From RGIG1927 sp045546275 (GTDB taxonomy: Bacteria; Bacillota; Clostridia; UMGS1883): DNA of 28,323 bases. Shown in pieces: positions 1 to 8,114 of this stretch. The stretch spans positions 1-28,323 of the forward strand of contig JAZQCM010000028.1 in assembly GCA_045546275.1 (NCBI GenBank), given 5' to 3'. Within the stretch, counting starts at the first letter, position 1, and the number at the start of each line of letters is the position of its first letter. The notes under the pieces were generated by a model that did no database searches, was not told the DNA's origin, and saw nothing but the letters and a program-made list of their open reading frames with translations. Position numbers and translations under genes: made by a program.

Positions 1-1002
1 ACGGTAGTTTGTGAAGAAAGGTGTATGACGACCACCTTCGTCCTTTGTAAGAACGTAGATTTCGCCCTTGAACTTTGTGTGGGGGTTGATGGAACCAGCC
101 TTAGCAAGTACCTGACCACGTTCGATTTCGTCACGGTTTACACCACGAAGGAGTGCACCGATGTTGAAACCTGCAACAGCTTCATCAAGCTGCTTACGGA
201 ACATTTCGATACCTGTAACAACAACCTTTCTTGCTTCATCAGCAAGACCAACGATTTCAACTTCGTCACCAACCTTAAGAGTACCACGTTCAACTCTACC
301 TGTAGCAACTGTACCACGACCTGTGATTGTGAAAACGTCTTCGACAGGCATAAGGAAGGGCTTGTCTGTGCTTCTTTCGGGTGTGGGGATGTATTCGTCA
401 ACGTTAGCCATGAGCTCAAGGATAGGAGCGTAAGCAGGATCAGAAGGATCGTTAGATTCGCATTCAAGAGCCTGAAGTGCAGAACCTGCAACAATCGGAA
501 TATCATCACCGGGGAATTCGTATTCGTTAAGAAGGTCACGGATTTCCATTTCAACGAGTTCGAGAAGTTCGTCGTCGTCAACCTGGTCCTTCTTGTTCAT
601 GAATACTACGATGTAGGGAACGCCTACCTGACGGGAGAGAAGGATGTGTTCTCTTGTCTGGGGCATGGGACCGTCAGCAGCGGATACTACGAGGATAGCA
701 CCGTCCATCTGAGCAGCACCTGTGATCATGTTCTTAACATAGTCAGCGTGTCCGGGGCAGTCAACGTGAGCGTAGTGACGGTTGTCTGTTTCGTACTCAA
801 CGTGAGCTGTAGAGATAGTAATACCTCTTTCTCTTTCTTCGGGAGCCTTATCGATCTGATCGTAAGCTGTGAAGTCAGCCTGGCCCTTCATACCGAGAAC
901 CTTTGTGATTGCAGCTGTAAGAGAAGTCTTACCGTGGTCAACGTGACCAATTGTACCAATGTTTACATGGGGCTTAGTATTTTCGTATTTAGCCTTTGCC
1001 AT
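1..1002 (-). CDS. tuf: Elongation factor Tu, 3' end beyond the window
   Basis: EF-Tu carries aminoacyl-tRNA to the ribosomal A site as a GTP complex in the cytoplasm. The start ATG at 1002 follows an AAAGGAGG ribosome binding site. The readable 334 codons contain the P-loop GHVDHGKT (residues 19-26), switch 1 ERERGIT, switch 2 DCPGHADY (81-88), and the guanine-specificity motif as NKKD (136-139), followed by domain 2 and the beginning of domain 3. The usual length is about 397 residues, so roughly 60 C-terminal residues lie outside the left edge. It is the last visible gene of the str operon, 104 nt downstream of fusA, and has its own candidate promoter. NKKD is seen where NKCD is common; it still fits NKxD. 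Codon use is strongly biased (AAG, GAC, AAC, TAC), as expected of a very highly expressed gene. Confidence 0.98.
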   Translation of the reverse strand, partial: MAKAKYENTKPHVNIGTIGHVDHGKTSLTAAITKVLGMKGQADFTAYDQIDKAPEERERGITISTAHVEYETDNRHYAHVDCPGHADYVKNMITGAAQMDGAILVVSAADGPMPQTREHILLSRQVGVPYIVVFMNKKDQVDDDELLELVEMEIRDLLNEYEFPGDDIPIVAGSALQALECESNDPSDPAYAPILELMANVDEYIPTPERSTDKPFLMPVEDVFTITGRGTVATGRVERGTLKVGDEVEIVGLADEARKVVVTGIEMFRKQLDEAVAGFNIGALLRGVNRDEIERGQVLAKAGSINPHTKFKGEIYVLTKDEGGRHTPFFTNYR

Positions 1003-1046
1003 TGTAATTGCCTCCTTTATAATTTGAGTTTTTTAATTATAAGCTT

Positions 1047-1075
1047 ATTGTATTACATATTGGGATAAAAATCAA
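1047..1075 (-). promoter_or_regulatory. Candidate tuf-specific sigma-A promoter
   Basis: On the minus strand there is TTGATT (1070-1075), a 17-nt spacer and TACAAT (1047-1052), about 40 nt upstream of the tuf start. The spacer lies in one arm of the 17-bp inverted repeat between fusA and tuf. A separate tuf promoter inside the str operon is common in bacteria. The assignment rests only on sequence match. Confidence 0.5.
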
Positions 1076-1096
1076 TAGTTTTTTATCCCAATATGT
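1055..1096 (-). promoter_or_regulatory. 17-bp perfect inverted repeat between fusA and tuf
   Basis: Arms 1055-1071 and 1080-1096 are exact reverse complements around an 8-nt loop. In the minus-strand transcript the hairpin follows the fusA stop by 10 nt. There is no clean U-tract after it, so it is not a textbook terminator. It may be a processing site, a partial attenuator, or a stabiliser of the fusA message end, and it overlaps the candidate tuf promoter. Confidence 0.7.
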
Positions 1097-1106
1097 TTAA
1101 TTAAAA

Positions 1107-3188
1107 TCAGTCTTTTTTACTTCTTTCAGTAATGATTGCATCCATGATGCTCTTGGGAACTTCTGCGTAGTGAGCAGGGCTCATTGTGTAGTTACCACGA
1201 CCCTGTGTCTTACTACGAAGGTCTGTTGCGTAACCGAACATTTCGCTGAGGGGAACAAGAGCACTGATAGCCTGCGCACCACGGCGAGCTTCCATACCCT
1301 GGATCTGACCACGACGAGAGTTCAAGTCACCCATAACGTCGCCCATGTATTCTTCAGGAACAACAACGTCAACCTGCATGATGGGTTCCTTAAGAACGGG
1401 TTCAGCCTTTCTGCAACCTTCCTTGAATGCCATAGAACCGGCAATCTTGAACGCCATTTCAGAAGAGTCAACTTCATGGTAAGAACCATCGTAAAGAGTT
1501 ACTCTAACGTCAACAACGTTGTAGCCTGCGAGTACACCATTGAGCATAGCGCCCTGTACACCGGCATCAACAGCGGGGATATATTCCTTGGGAACAGCAC
1601 CGCCGACAATCTTGTTAACGAATTCATAACCTGCACCGGGTTCAAGGGGTTCAAGTTCAAGGTGTACGTGACCGTACTGACCCTTACCACCACTCTGACG
1701 AGCATATTTATGCTCAATCTTAACAGTCTTACGGATTGTTTCCTTGTAAGCAACCTGAGGCTTACCAACATTAGCTTCTACTTTGAATTCACGGAAGAGA
1801 CGGTCAACGATGATTTCAAGGTGCAATTCACCCATACCAGCGATGATAGTCTGTCCTGTTTCTTCGTCTGTATAAGTCTTGAATGTGGGATCTTCTTCAG
1901 CAAGCTTTGCAAGAGCGATACCCATCTTTTCCTGAGCAGCCTTTGTCTTGGGTTCAATAGCTACACGAATAACGGGTTCGGGGAAGACCATCTGTTCCAA
2001 AATAACAGGATGGTTCTTATCGCAAAGTGTATCACCTGTTGTTGTGTTCTTAAGGCCAACAGCAGCGGCGATATCACCGGAGTAAACGATATCAATATCC
2101 TTACGGTCATTAGCATGCATCTGAAGGATACGACCAATTCTTTCCTGATTGTCCTTGTTGGAGTTGTAAACGTTACTACCTGCATTGAGTGTACCGGAGT
2201 AAACTCTGAAGAATGCAAGCTTACCAACGAAGGGGTCAGTCATAATCTTGAACGCAAGAGCTGAGAAGGGTTCGTCATCACTTGCATGTCTTTCTGTGGG
2301 TTCTTCTGTATCGGGGTCGATACCCTTGATTGCAGGGATATCGAGGGGAGAAGGCATGTAGTCAACTACAGCGTCAAGGAGCTTCTGAACGCCCTTGTTA
2401 CGGTAGGATGTACCGCAGCAAACGGGAACGATCTGGTTATTAATTGTGCCCTTACGGATTGCACGCTTAATTTCATCAATTGTAAGCTCTTCGCCTTCGA
2501 AGTACTTTTCCATGAGCTCTTCATCAAGTTCAGCAACTGCTTCAAGGAGAGCTTCACGGTATTCTTCTGCCTTGTCCTGCATGTCAGCAGGAACATCTTC
2601 AACAGAAATATCTGTACCTAAGTCATTGTTGTAGATATAAGCCTTCATTTCAAGAAGGTCAACAAGACCCTTGAATGTGTCTTCAGCACCGATGGGAAGC
2701 TGAATCGGAACAGCATTACATAAAAGTCTTTCCTTCATCATGTCGACAACGTTGTAGAAGTCGGCACCCATGATGTCCATCTTGTTTACGTAAGCCATAC
2801 GGGGAACCTTGTATTCATCTGCCTGTCTCCAAACAGTTTCACTCTGAGGTTCAACACCGCCCTTAGCACAGAAAACTGTAACACTACCGTCAAGTACACG
2901 GAGAGAACGTTCAACTTCAACTGTGAAGTCAACGTGACCGGGTGTATCGATAATGTTGATTCTCTTGCCCTTCCAAGCAGCTGTTGTAGCAGCAGAAGTA
3001 ATTGTGATACCTCTTTCCTGCTCCTGAGCCATCCAGTCCATTGTAGCTGTACCTTCATGTGTATCACCAATCTTGTAGTTTACACCTGTGTAGTACAAAA
3101 TACGTTCTGTTGTAGTTGTCTTACCGGCATCAATGTGAGCCATGATACCGATATTTCTTGTATTTTCAAGTGAAAATTCTCTAGCCAT
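1107..3188 (-). CDS. fusA: Elongation factor G
   Basis: EF-G is the GTPase that drives ribosomal translocation and, with RRF, ribosome recycling. The protein has 693 residues, full family length. Visible motifs are the P-loop AHIDAGKT (17-24), ERGITI switch 1, DTPGHVDF switch 2 (81-88) and NKMD (135-138), followed by the conserved domain II-V sequence, including the domain IV segment YKETIRKTV. The ATG at 3188 is preceded by GAGAGGAG with good spacing. It lies 18 nt downstream of rpsG, so the two are cotranscribed. Nothing in the sequence suggests a specialised paralogue such as TetM. Confidence 0.98.
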   Translation of the reverse strand: MAREFSLENTRNIGIMAHIDAGKTTTTERILYYTGVNYKIGDTHEGTATMDWMAQEQERGITITSAATTAAWKGKRINIIDTPGHVDFTVEVERSLRVLDGSVTVFCAKGGVEPQSETVWRQADEYKVPRMAYVNKMDIMGADFYNVVDMMKERLLCNAVPIQLPIGAEDTFKGLVDLLEMKAYIYNNDLGTDISVEDVPADMQDKAEEYREALLEAVAELDEELMEKYFEGEELTIDEIKRAIRKGTINNQIVPVCCGTSYRNKGVQKLLDAVVDYMPSPLDIPAIKGIDPDTEEPTERHASDDEPFSALAFKIMTDPFVGKLAFFRVYSGTLNAGSNVYNSNKDNQERIGRILQMHANDRKDIDIVYSGDIAAAVGLKNTTTGDTLCDKNHPVILEQMVFPEPVIRVAIEPKTKAAQEKMGIALAKLAEEDPTFKTYTDEETGQTIIAGMGELHLEIIVDRLFREFKVEANVGKPQVAYKETIRKTVKIEHKYARQSGGKGQYGHVHLELEPLEPGAGYEFVNKIVGGAVPKEYIPAVDAGVQGAMLNGVLAGYNVVDVRVTLYDGSYHEVDSSEMAFKIAGSMAFKEGCRKAEPVLKEPIMQVDVVVPEEYMGDVMGDLNSRRGQIQGMEARRGAQAISALVPLSEMFGYATDLRSKTQGRGNYTMSPAHYAEVPKSIMDAIITERSKKD

Positions 3189-3206
3189 AAACTAACTCCT
3201 CTCAAA

Positions 3207-3677
3207 TTACCAGCGGTAATGTGCAAAAGCTCTGTTAGCTTCAGCCATCTTATGTGTTTCGTCCTTCTTCTTAACTGCGCCACCAACGTTGTTAGTAGCA
3301 TCGAGGATTTCGCCTGCAAGGCGTTCACACATAGTTCTTTCGCTGCGGTTTCTGGAATAAGTTGTTAACCATCTGAGACCAAGAGTCTGTCTTCTTTCGG
3401 GTCTAACTTCCATAGGAACCTGGTAAGTTGCACCACCGACTCTTCTAGCCTTTACTTCCAAAACGGGCATGATGTTATCCATAGCTTCACGGAAAACTTC
3501 GAGAGCATCCTTGCCTGTCTTTTCAGCGATAATTTCGAATGCACCATAAACGATCTTCTGGGCAACACCCTTCTTACCGTCGAGCATGATGTTGTTAATA
3601 AGTCTTGTAACTACCTTATCGTTATATAAGGGATCGGGTAAAACATCTCTTTTGGGAATAAAACCTCTTCTTGGCAC
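3207..3677 (-). CDS. rpsG: 30S ribosomal protein S7 (GTG start)
   Basis: S7 is a primary 16S rRNA-binding protein of the 30S head, near the E site and decoding centre. With the GTG start at 3677 it has 156 residues and begins with the family-typical PRRGFIPKR. An in-frame ATG at 3695 would add six residues, but that ATG overlaps the AAGGAGGG ribosome binding site itself, which sits correctly 4 nt before the GTG. The GTG is therefore the better start. The body is well conserved (LINNIMLDGKKGVAQKIVY; RRVGGATYQVP). It lies 18 nt upstream of fusA and 157 nt downstream of rpsL. Confidence 0.97.
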   Translation of the reverse strand: MPRRGFIPKRDVLPDPLYNDKVVTRLINNIMLDGKKGVAQKIVYGAFEIIAEKTGKDALEVFREAMDNIMPVLEVKARRVGGATYQVPMEVRPERRQTLGLRWLTTYSRNRSERTMCERLAGEILDATNNVGGAVKKKDETHKMAEANRAFAHYRW

Positions 3678-3724
3678 TATTCTTCCCTCCTTCATAAAAT
3701 TTTGAATGAATTCATAGGTACTCT

Positions 3725-3740
3725 GCGGAATAATTTCCGC
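3725..3740 (-). other. Small inverted repeat in the rpsL-rpsG spacer
   Basis: The arms GCGGAA and TTCCGC flank the loop TAAT. It lies in the 157-nt gap between rpsL and rpsG. In E. coli the equivalent gap carries the S7 autoregulatory site, but nothing here beyond position links this small hairpin to that role. Confidence 0.35.
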
Positions 3741-3834
3741 CGTCAGTGCAACAGGGGTGTTTATCTATATATTGGAAAGCATAGCTTTTAAACTTCATAT
3801 AATTAAACCCATATCGCACAGAAATTGTGGCTAA

Positions 3835-4254
3835 TTACTTCTTAGCCTTGGCCTTCTTTGCACCGTACTTACTTCTGGACTGCATACGATTTGCTACACC
3901 TGCTGTATCCAATGTACCACGGATAATGTGATAACGTACACCGGGAAGGTCCTTAACTCTACCACCACGGATAAGAACAACGCTATGTTCCTGAAGGTTG
4001 TGGCCGATACCGGGAATGTAACTTGTTACTTCGATACCGTTAGAAAGTCTTACTCTGGCAATCTTACGAAGAGCTGAGTTAGGCTTCTTGGGAGTCTGAG
4101 TCTTAACACTTGTGCAAACGCCTCTCTTCTGGGGAGCGCTCTGATCAGTAGTCTTCTTCTTAAGAGAATTGAGGCCGTGCTGAAGCGCGGGTGCCGTACT
4201 CTTAACAACTGCTGTCTGTCTACCCTTTCTGACGAGCTGGTTAAATGTTGGCAT
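3835..4254 (-). CDS. rpsL: 30S ribosomal protein S12
   Basis: S12 sits at the decoding centre and controls accuracy of tRNA selection; it is the target of streptomycin-resistance mutations. The protein has 139 residues, the longer Firmicutes form with an insert after residue 15 compared with the 124-residue E. coli protein. The two lysines whose change gives streptomycin resistance are wild type: TPKKPNSALRK and GGRVKDLPGVRYH. The ATG at 4254 follows GGAGGTGAAATT. It is the first gene of the str operon, with a strong promoter at 4329-4357. Confidence 0.98.
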   Translation of the reverse strand: MPTFNQLVRKGRQTAVVKSTAPALQHGLNSLKKKTTDQSAPQKRGVCTSVKTQTPKKPNSALRKIARVRLSNGIEVTSYIPGIGHNLQEHSVVLIRGGRVKDLPGVRYHIIRGTLDTAGVANRMQSRSKYGAKKAKAKK

Positions 4255-4284
4255 AATTTCACCTCCGAATAAATTTTTATGACC

Positions 4285-4316
4285 GTGGATTGCATGCTAA
4301 AGACAGCAATTTCCAC
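4285..4316 (-). promoter_or_regulatory. Hairpin in the rpsL leader
   Basis: GTGG+ATTGC (4285-4293) pairs with GCAAT+CCAC (4306-4316) with a 2-nt bulge. It lies in the 5' leader between the promoter and the rpsL ribosome binding site. It could affect translation initiation or carry ribosomal-protein feedback, but this is inferred from position only. Confidence 0.4.
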
Positions 4317-4328
4317 AATCGCCTTAAT

Positions 4329-4357
4329 AATATATCAAAGAAATCCTCGCTTGTCAA
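4329..4357 (-). promoter_or_regulatory. str operon promoter (rpsL)
   Basis: The minus strand has a perfect -35 TTGACA (4352-4357), a 17-nt spacer and TATATT as -10 (4329-4334). It lies about 75 nt upstream of rpsL and just downstream of the rpoC terminator, so the str operon is an independent transcription unit from rpoBC. Confidence 0.88.
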
Positions 4358-4391
4358 GCACTTTTAAATATTTTTTCCTTAAAAATAGCAC

Positions 4392-4425
4392 AAAAAAGTC
4401 TGCAGAAAAAATCTGCAGACTTTTT
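4392..4425 (-). terminator. Intrinsic terminator after rpoC
   Basis: The minus strand shows a GTCTGCAGA / TCTGCAGAC stem flanked by A and T runs, with a T-rich 3' side, starting 3 nt after the rpoC stop. It is a classic Rho-independent terminator. Confidence 0.93.
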
Positions 4426-4427
4426 GA

Positions 4428-7400
4428 TTATTCTTCAGTTGTTTCCAAAGCTATTTCTTCGGATTCAACAACAAAATCAGAAACTGTAACATCTTCGCCG
4501 CCTACAACGGAAGGATATTCCATGATATCTGTACTTTCAATTTCAGTATCACGATACATGGGAACACCTGTACCTGCAGGAATGAGCTTACCGATGATAA
4601 CGTTTTCCTTAAGACCAACCAAGGGGTCACTCTTACCGCGGATAGCCGCATCTGTAAGAACCTTTGTTGTTTCCTGGAAGGATGCAGCAGACAAGAAGGA
4701 GTCTGTTGCAAGAGCTGCCTTTGTGATACCAAGGAATAATTCCTTGCCTTCGGGAGGAGTAAGACCCTTTTCCTCAAATTCCTTAACAATTTCGGGGAAC
4801 TTGAGGCGGTCCACTGTATCGCCAACAAGATAATCGGAATCGCCCTCGTTTTCAATCTTAACCTTTCTGATCATCTGACGGATGATAACTTCGATATGCT
4901 TATCCGCAATATCAACACCCTGAGAACGGTAAACCTTCTGCACTTCCTTAACAAGGTACTGCTGAACAGCTTCAACGCCCTTAATTCTAAGAATGTCATG
5001 GGGGTTGATACTACCTGTTGTAAGAGGTTCACCAGCCTCAAGAACATCACCATCATTTACCTTAAGTGTTGCACCGAAGGGAATGAAGATTGTCTGAGCT
5101 TCCTTAGTTTCGTTGTTTGTAACAACAACTTCTGTCTTACCCTTACTGCGGTTAATCTGAACTTCACCTGCAATATCTGTTACAATTGCAACGCCCTTGG
5201 GCTTTCTTGCTTCGAAAAGTTCTTCAACTCTGGGAAGACCCTGTGTAATATCGTCACCGGCTACACCACCTGTATGGAATGTTCTCATTGTAAGCTGTGT
5301 ACCGGGTTCACCGATAGACTGAGCTGCAATGATACCAACAGCTTCACCGATATTTACGTTTTCGCCACCACGTGCAAGGTTAGCACCGTAACATGTAGCA
5401 CAAACGCCAACGCGTGCACGACAAGCAAGTACAGAACGGATAAGAACTTCCTTAACGCCTGCCTTTTCAACCTGCTTTGCAAGGTCAGTATCCATCATTA
5501 CTCCACCCTTAACAATAACTTCGCCTGTTTCGGGATGAGTAATGTCACCGATTGCAACTCTGCCGATAAGTCTTTCGGACAAGGATTCAATTTCTTCCTT
5601 GCCTTCGTAAATTGCACTTACTACAATACCCTTATCAACACCACAGTCGATTTCACGGATGATAACTTCCTGAGCAACGTCAACAAGTCTTCTTGTGAGG
5701 TAACCTGAGTCGGCTGTACGGAGCGCTGTATCCGCAAGACCCTTTCTTGCACCGTGAGTAGAAATGAAATATTCCAGGATATTTAAGCCTTCACGGAAGG
5801 AAGAACGGATGGGAATTTCCACTGTTCTACCACTTGTGTTAGCCATAAGACCACGCATACCTGCAAGCTGACGAATCTGGTTGATACTACCTCTCGCACC
5901 GGAAGTAGCCATCATGTAAATGGGGTTGAATTCACCAAGGTTGTCAATAAGAGCCTTTGTAACCTTATCGTTTGCATTCTGCCATGTTTTGATAACGTTC
6001 TGATAACGTTCTTCGTCTGTAATAAGACCACGACGGTAAAGCTTTGTGATTTCATCAACCTTTTCTTCGGCTTCGGCAAGGTATTCCTTCTTACTGCCGG
6101 GGATTTCCATATCGGATACGGAAATTGTGATAGCACCACGTGTGGAGAACTTATAGCCTGTGCTCTTGAGTGCGTCAAGTACTTCTGCAGTTTTTGTTGT
6201 GCCGTGCACCTTGATACACTTGTCAACAATTTTAGAAAGAACGCCCTTTGTAACAGTTTTTGTTACTTCAAGAGTGAACTTATTGTCTCCATTTGTTCTG
6301 TCAACGAAGAGGTTAATGTCCTGAGGAACATTGGAGTTGAAGATAAGCTGACCGATAGTACATTCGATAATGCTTTCACCACCAATGGAAGTAAACTTCA
6401 ATTCCTTCATATCTTCGTTACCTACCTTAACCTTGATTAAGGAGTGGAGACCAACTTCTTTTGCGTCATATGCAAGCATAGCTTCGGTAATGGAGCTGAA
6501 CATTTTGCCTTCACCGGGTTCGTCATGCTTGATAAGTGTGAGATAGTAGCTACCAAGAACCATATCCTGTGTGGGAACAGTAACAGGGCCACCATCCTGA
6601 GGCTTCAAGAGGTTGTTTGCAGAAAGCATCAAAAATCTTGCTTCTGCCTGTGCTTCGGGAGAAAGAGGTACGTGAACAGCCATCTGGTCACCGTCGAAGT
6701 CGGCATTGAAGGCTGTACATACAAGAGGATGAAGTCTGATTGCTCTACCTTCAACCAATACAGGCTCGAACGCCTGAATACCAAGACGGTGAAGTGTAGG
6801 TGCACGGTTGAGCATTACGGGATGCTCCTTGATTACATCTTCAAGTACGTCCCAAACCTCGAGACGTGCTCTTTCTACCATTCTCTTAGCACTCTTAATA
6901 TTGTGTGCTGTGCCGTTTTCCACAAGGCGTTTCATAACAAAGGGCTTGAATAGCTCAATTGCCATTTCCTTAGGAAGACCACACTGATAAATCTTTAAGT
7001 CGGGACCAACTACGATAACGGAACGGCCGGAGTAGTCAACACGCTTACCAAGAAGGTTCTGACGGAATCTACCCTGCTTACCCTTAAGCATGTCGGAAAG
7101 ACTCTTAAGTGCACGGTTACCGGGACCTGTTACAGGTCTGCCGCGTCTGCCGTTATCAATAAGAGCGTCAACCGCTTCCTGAAGCATTCTCTTTTCGTTT
7201 CTCACGATAATTCCGGGAGCACCAAGCTCGAGAAGCTTTTTAAGACGATTATTACGGTTGATAACTCTTCTGTACAAATCGTTAAGGTCACTTGTTGCAA
7301 AACGACCACCGTCAAGCTGAACCATGGGTCTGATTTCCGGAGGAATTACCGGAACAACATCCATAATCATCCATTCGGGACGGTTGTTACTCTTTCTGAA

Positions 7401-8051
7401 AGCTTCAACAATTTCAAGTCTCTTTGCAACCTTTGCCTTTTTCTGACCCTGAGAAGCGCCCATTTCTTCGCGAAGCTCTTTGCTGAGCTCGTCAAGGTCA
7501 ATTTCACAAAGAAGCTCTTTAATAGCTTCTGCGCCCATACCTGCACGGAAATGATTGCCGTACTTTTCACAGTAAGCACTGTATTCCTTTTCGGTAAGAG
7601 GCTGCTTTTTCTTAAGCTCTGTAATATTTGAGTCTACTTCAAGTACAATGTACTGAGCAAAATATAATACCTTTTCAAGAACGCCGGGTGAAACGTCAAG
7701 GATAAGACCAATTCTTGAGGGAATACCCTTAACATACCAGATGTGAGAAACGGGAGCCGCAAGTTCAATGTGACCCATTCTCTCTCTACGAACCTTTGCA
7801 CGTGTTACTTCAACACCACAACGGTCGCAGACAACACCCTTATGTCTGATTCTCTTATATTTACCGCAATGACATTCCCAGTCCTTCTGAGGTCCGAAAA
7901 TCTTTTCGCAGAAAAGTCCCAAGGGTTCAGGCTTAAGAGTTCTGTAGTTTATAGTTTCAGGCTTCTTTACTTCACCGTATGACCACTCATTTCTGATTTT
8001 ATCGGGAGAAGCAAGCCCTATGCGTATAGATTCAAATGTATTGAATTCCAT
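4428..8051 (-). CDS. rpoC: RNA polymerase subunit beta-prime
   Basis: This is the catalytic beta-prime subunit of RNA polymerase. Using the ATG at 8051 the protein has 1207 residues and begins MEFNTFESIRIG, matching the family. A TTG at 8063 would add four residues, but no good ribosome binding site precedes it. The N-terminal zinc site is CHC plus CDRC (C60, C62, C75, C78). The catalytic Mg-binding loop NADFDGDQ is at 449-456. The second zinc site has C803, C877, C884 and C887. The Firmicutes architecture without the large Gram-negative insertion is kept. It lies 63 nt downstream of rpoB, with a five-codon ORF ending 1 nt before its start. Confidence 0.98.
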   Translation of the reverse strand: MEFNTFESIRIGLASPDKIRNEWSYGEVKKPETINYRTLKPEPLGLFCEKIFGPQKDWECHCGKYKRIRHKGVVCDRCGVEVTRAKVRRERMGHIELAAPVSHIWYVKGIPSRIGLILDVSPGVLEKVLYFAQYIVLEVDSNITELKKKQPLTEKEYSAYCEKYGNHFRAGMGAEAIKELLCEIDLDELSKELREEMGASQGQKKAKVAKRLEIVEAFRKSNNRPEWMIMDVVPVIPPEIRPMVQLDGGRFATSDLNDLYRRVINRNNRLKKLLELGAPGIIVRNEKRMLQEAVDALIDNGRRGRPVTGPGNRALKSLSDMLKGKQGRFRQNLLGKRVDYSGRSVIVVGPDLKIYQCGLPKEMAIELFKPFVMKRLVENGTAHNIKSAKRMVERARLEVWDVLEDVIKEHPVMLNRAPTLHRLGIQAFEPVLVEGRAIRLHPLVCTAFNADFDGDQMAVHVPLSPEAQAEARFLMLSANNLLKPQDGGPVTVPTQDMVLGSYYLTLIKHDEPGEGKMFSSITEAMLAYDAKEVGLHSLIKVKVGNEDMKELKFTSIGGESIIECTIGQLIFNSNVPQDINLFVDRTNGDNKFTLEVTKTVTKGVLSKIVDKCIKVHGTTKTAEVLDALKSTGYKFSTRGAITISVSDMEIPGSKKEYLAEAEEKVDEITKLYRRGLITDEERYQNVIKTWQNANDKVTKALIDNLGEFNPIYMMATSGARGSINQIRQLAGMRGLMANTSGRTVEIPIRSSFREGLNILEYFISTHGARKGLADTALRTADSGYLTRRLVDVAQEVIIREIDCGVDKGIVVSAIYEGKEEIESLSERLIGRVAIGDITHPETGEVIVKGGVMMDTDLAKQVEKAGVKEVLIRSVLACRARVGVCATCYGANLARGGENVNIGEAVGIIAAQSIGEPGTQLTMRTFHTGGVAGDDITQGLPRVEELFEARKPKGVAIVTDIAGEVQINRSKGKTEVVVTNNETKEAQTIFIPFGATLKVNDGDVLEAGEPLTTGSINPHDILRIKGVEAVQQYLVKEVQKVYRSQGVDIADKHIEVIIRQMIRKVKIENEGDSDYLVGDTVDRLKFPEIVKEFEEKGLTPPEGKELFLGITKAALATDSFLSAASFQETTKVLTDAAIRGKSDPLVGLKENVIIGKLIPAGTGVPMYRDTEIESTDIMEYPSVVGGEDVTVSDFVVESEEIALETTEE

Positions 8052-8052
8052 A

Positions 8053-8070
8053 TTACTCACCAATACTCAT
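8053..8070 (-). CDS. Candidate five-codon leader ORF upstream of rpoC
   Basis: On the minus strand an AAAGGAA ribosome binding site (8078-8084) is spaced 7 nt from an ATG that opens a five-residue ORF, MSIGE, whose TAA ends 1 nt before the rpoC ATG. It is out of frame with rpoC. The best-placed Shine-Dalgarno in the rpoB-rpoC gap therefore serves this mini-ORF rather than rpoC, which suggests coupled or reinitiating translation. The GGTGAG inside the mini-ORF could alternatively serve rpoC directly, in which case the mini-ORF is incidental. Confidence 0.4.
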   Translation of the reverse strand: MSIGE

Positions 8071-8114
8071 TTCTGAGTTCCTTTCTTCAAGTGTCAGCAC
8101 TACTTAGGAACAAA

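Noticed and set aside
25..1068. A 347-codon plus-strand reading frame opposite tuf
   Set aside because: It is the antisense of EF-Tu, whose minus-strand reading has all GTPase motifs. The plus-strand product is low-complexity and rich in Cys, Val and Asn, caused by the biased codon use of tuf. The same applies to the long plus-strand frames opposite fusA, rpoC, rpoB and the secreted-protein gene.
3678..3695. ATG start for rpsG six codons upstream
   Set aside because: The ATG is part of the Shine-Dalgarno sequence of the GTG start, and S7 proteins begin at the position given by the GTG.
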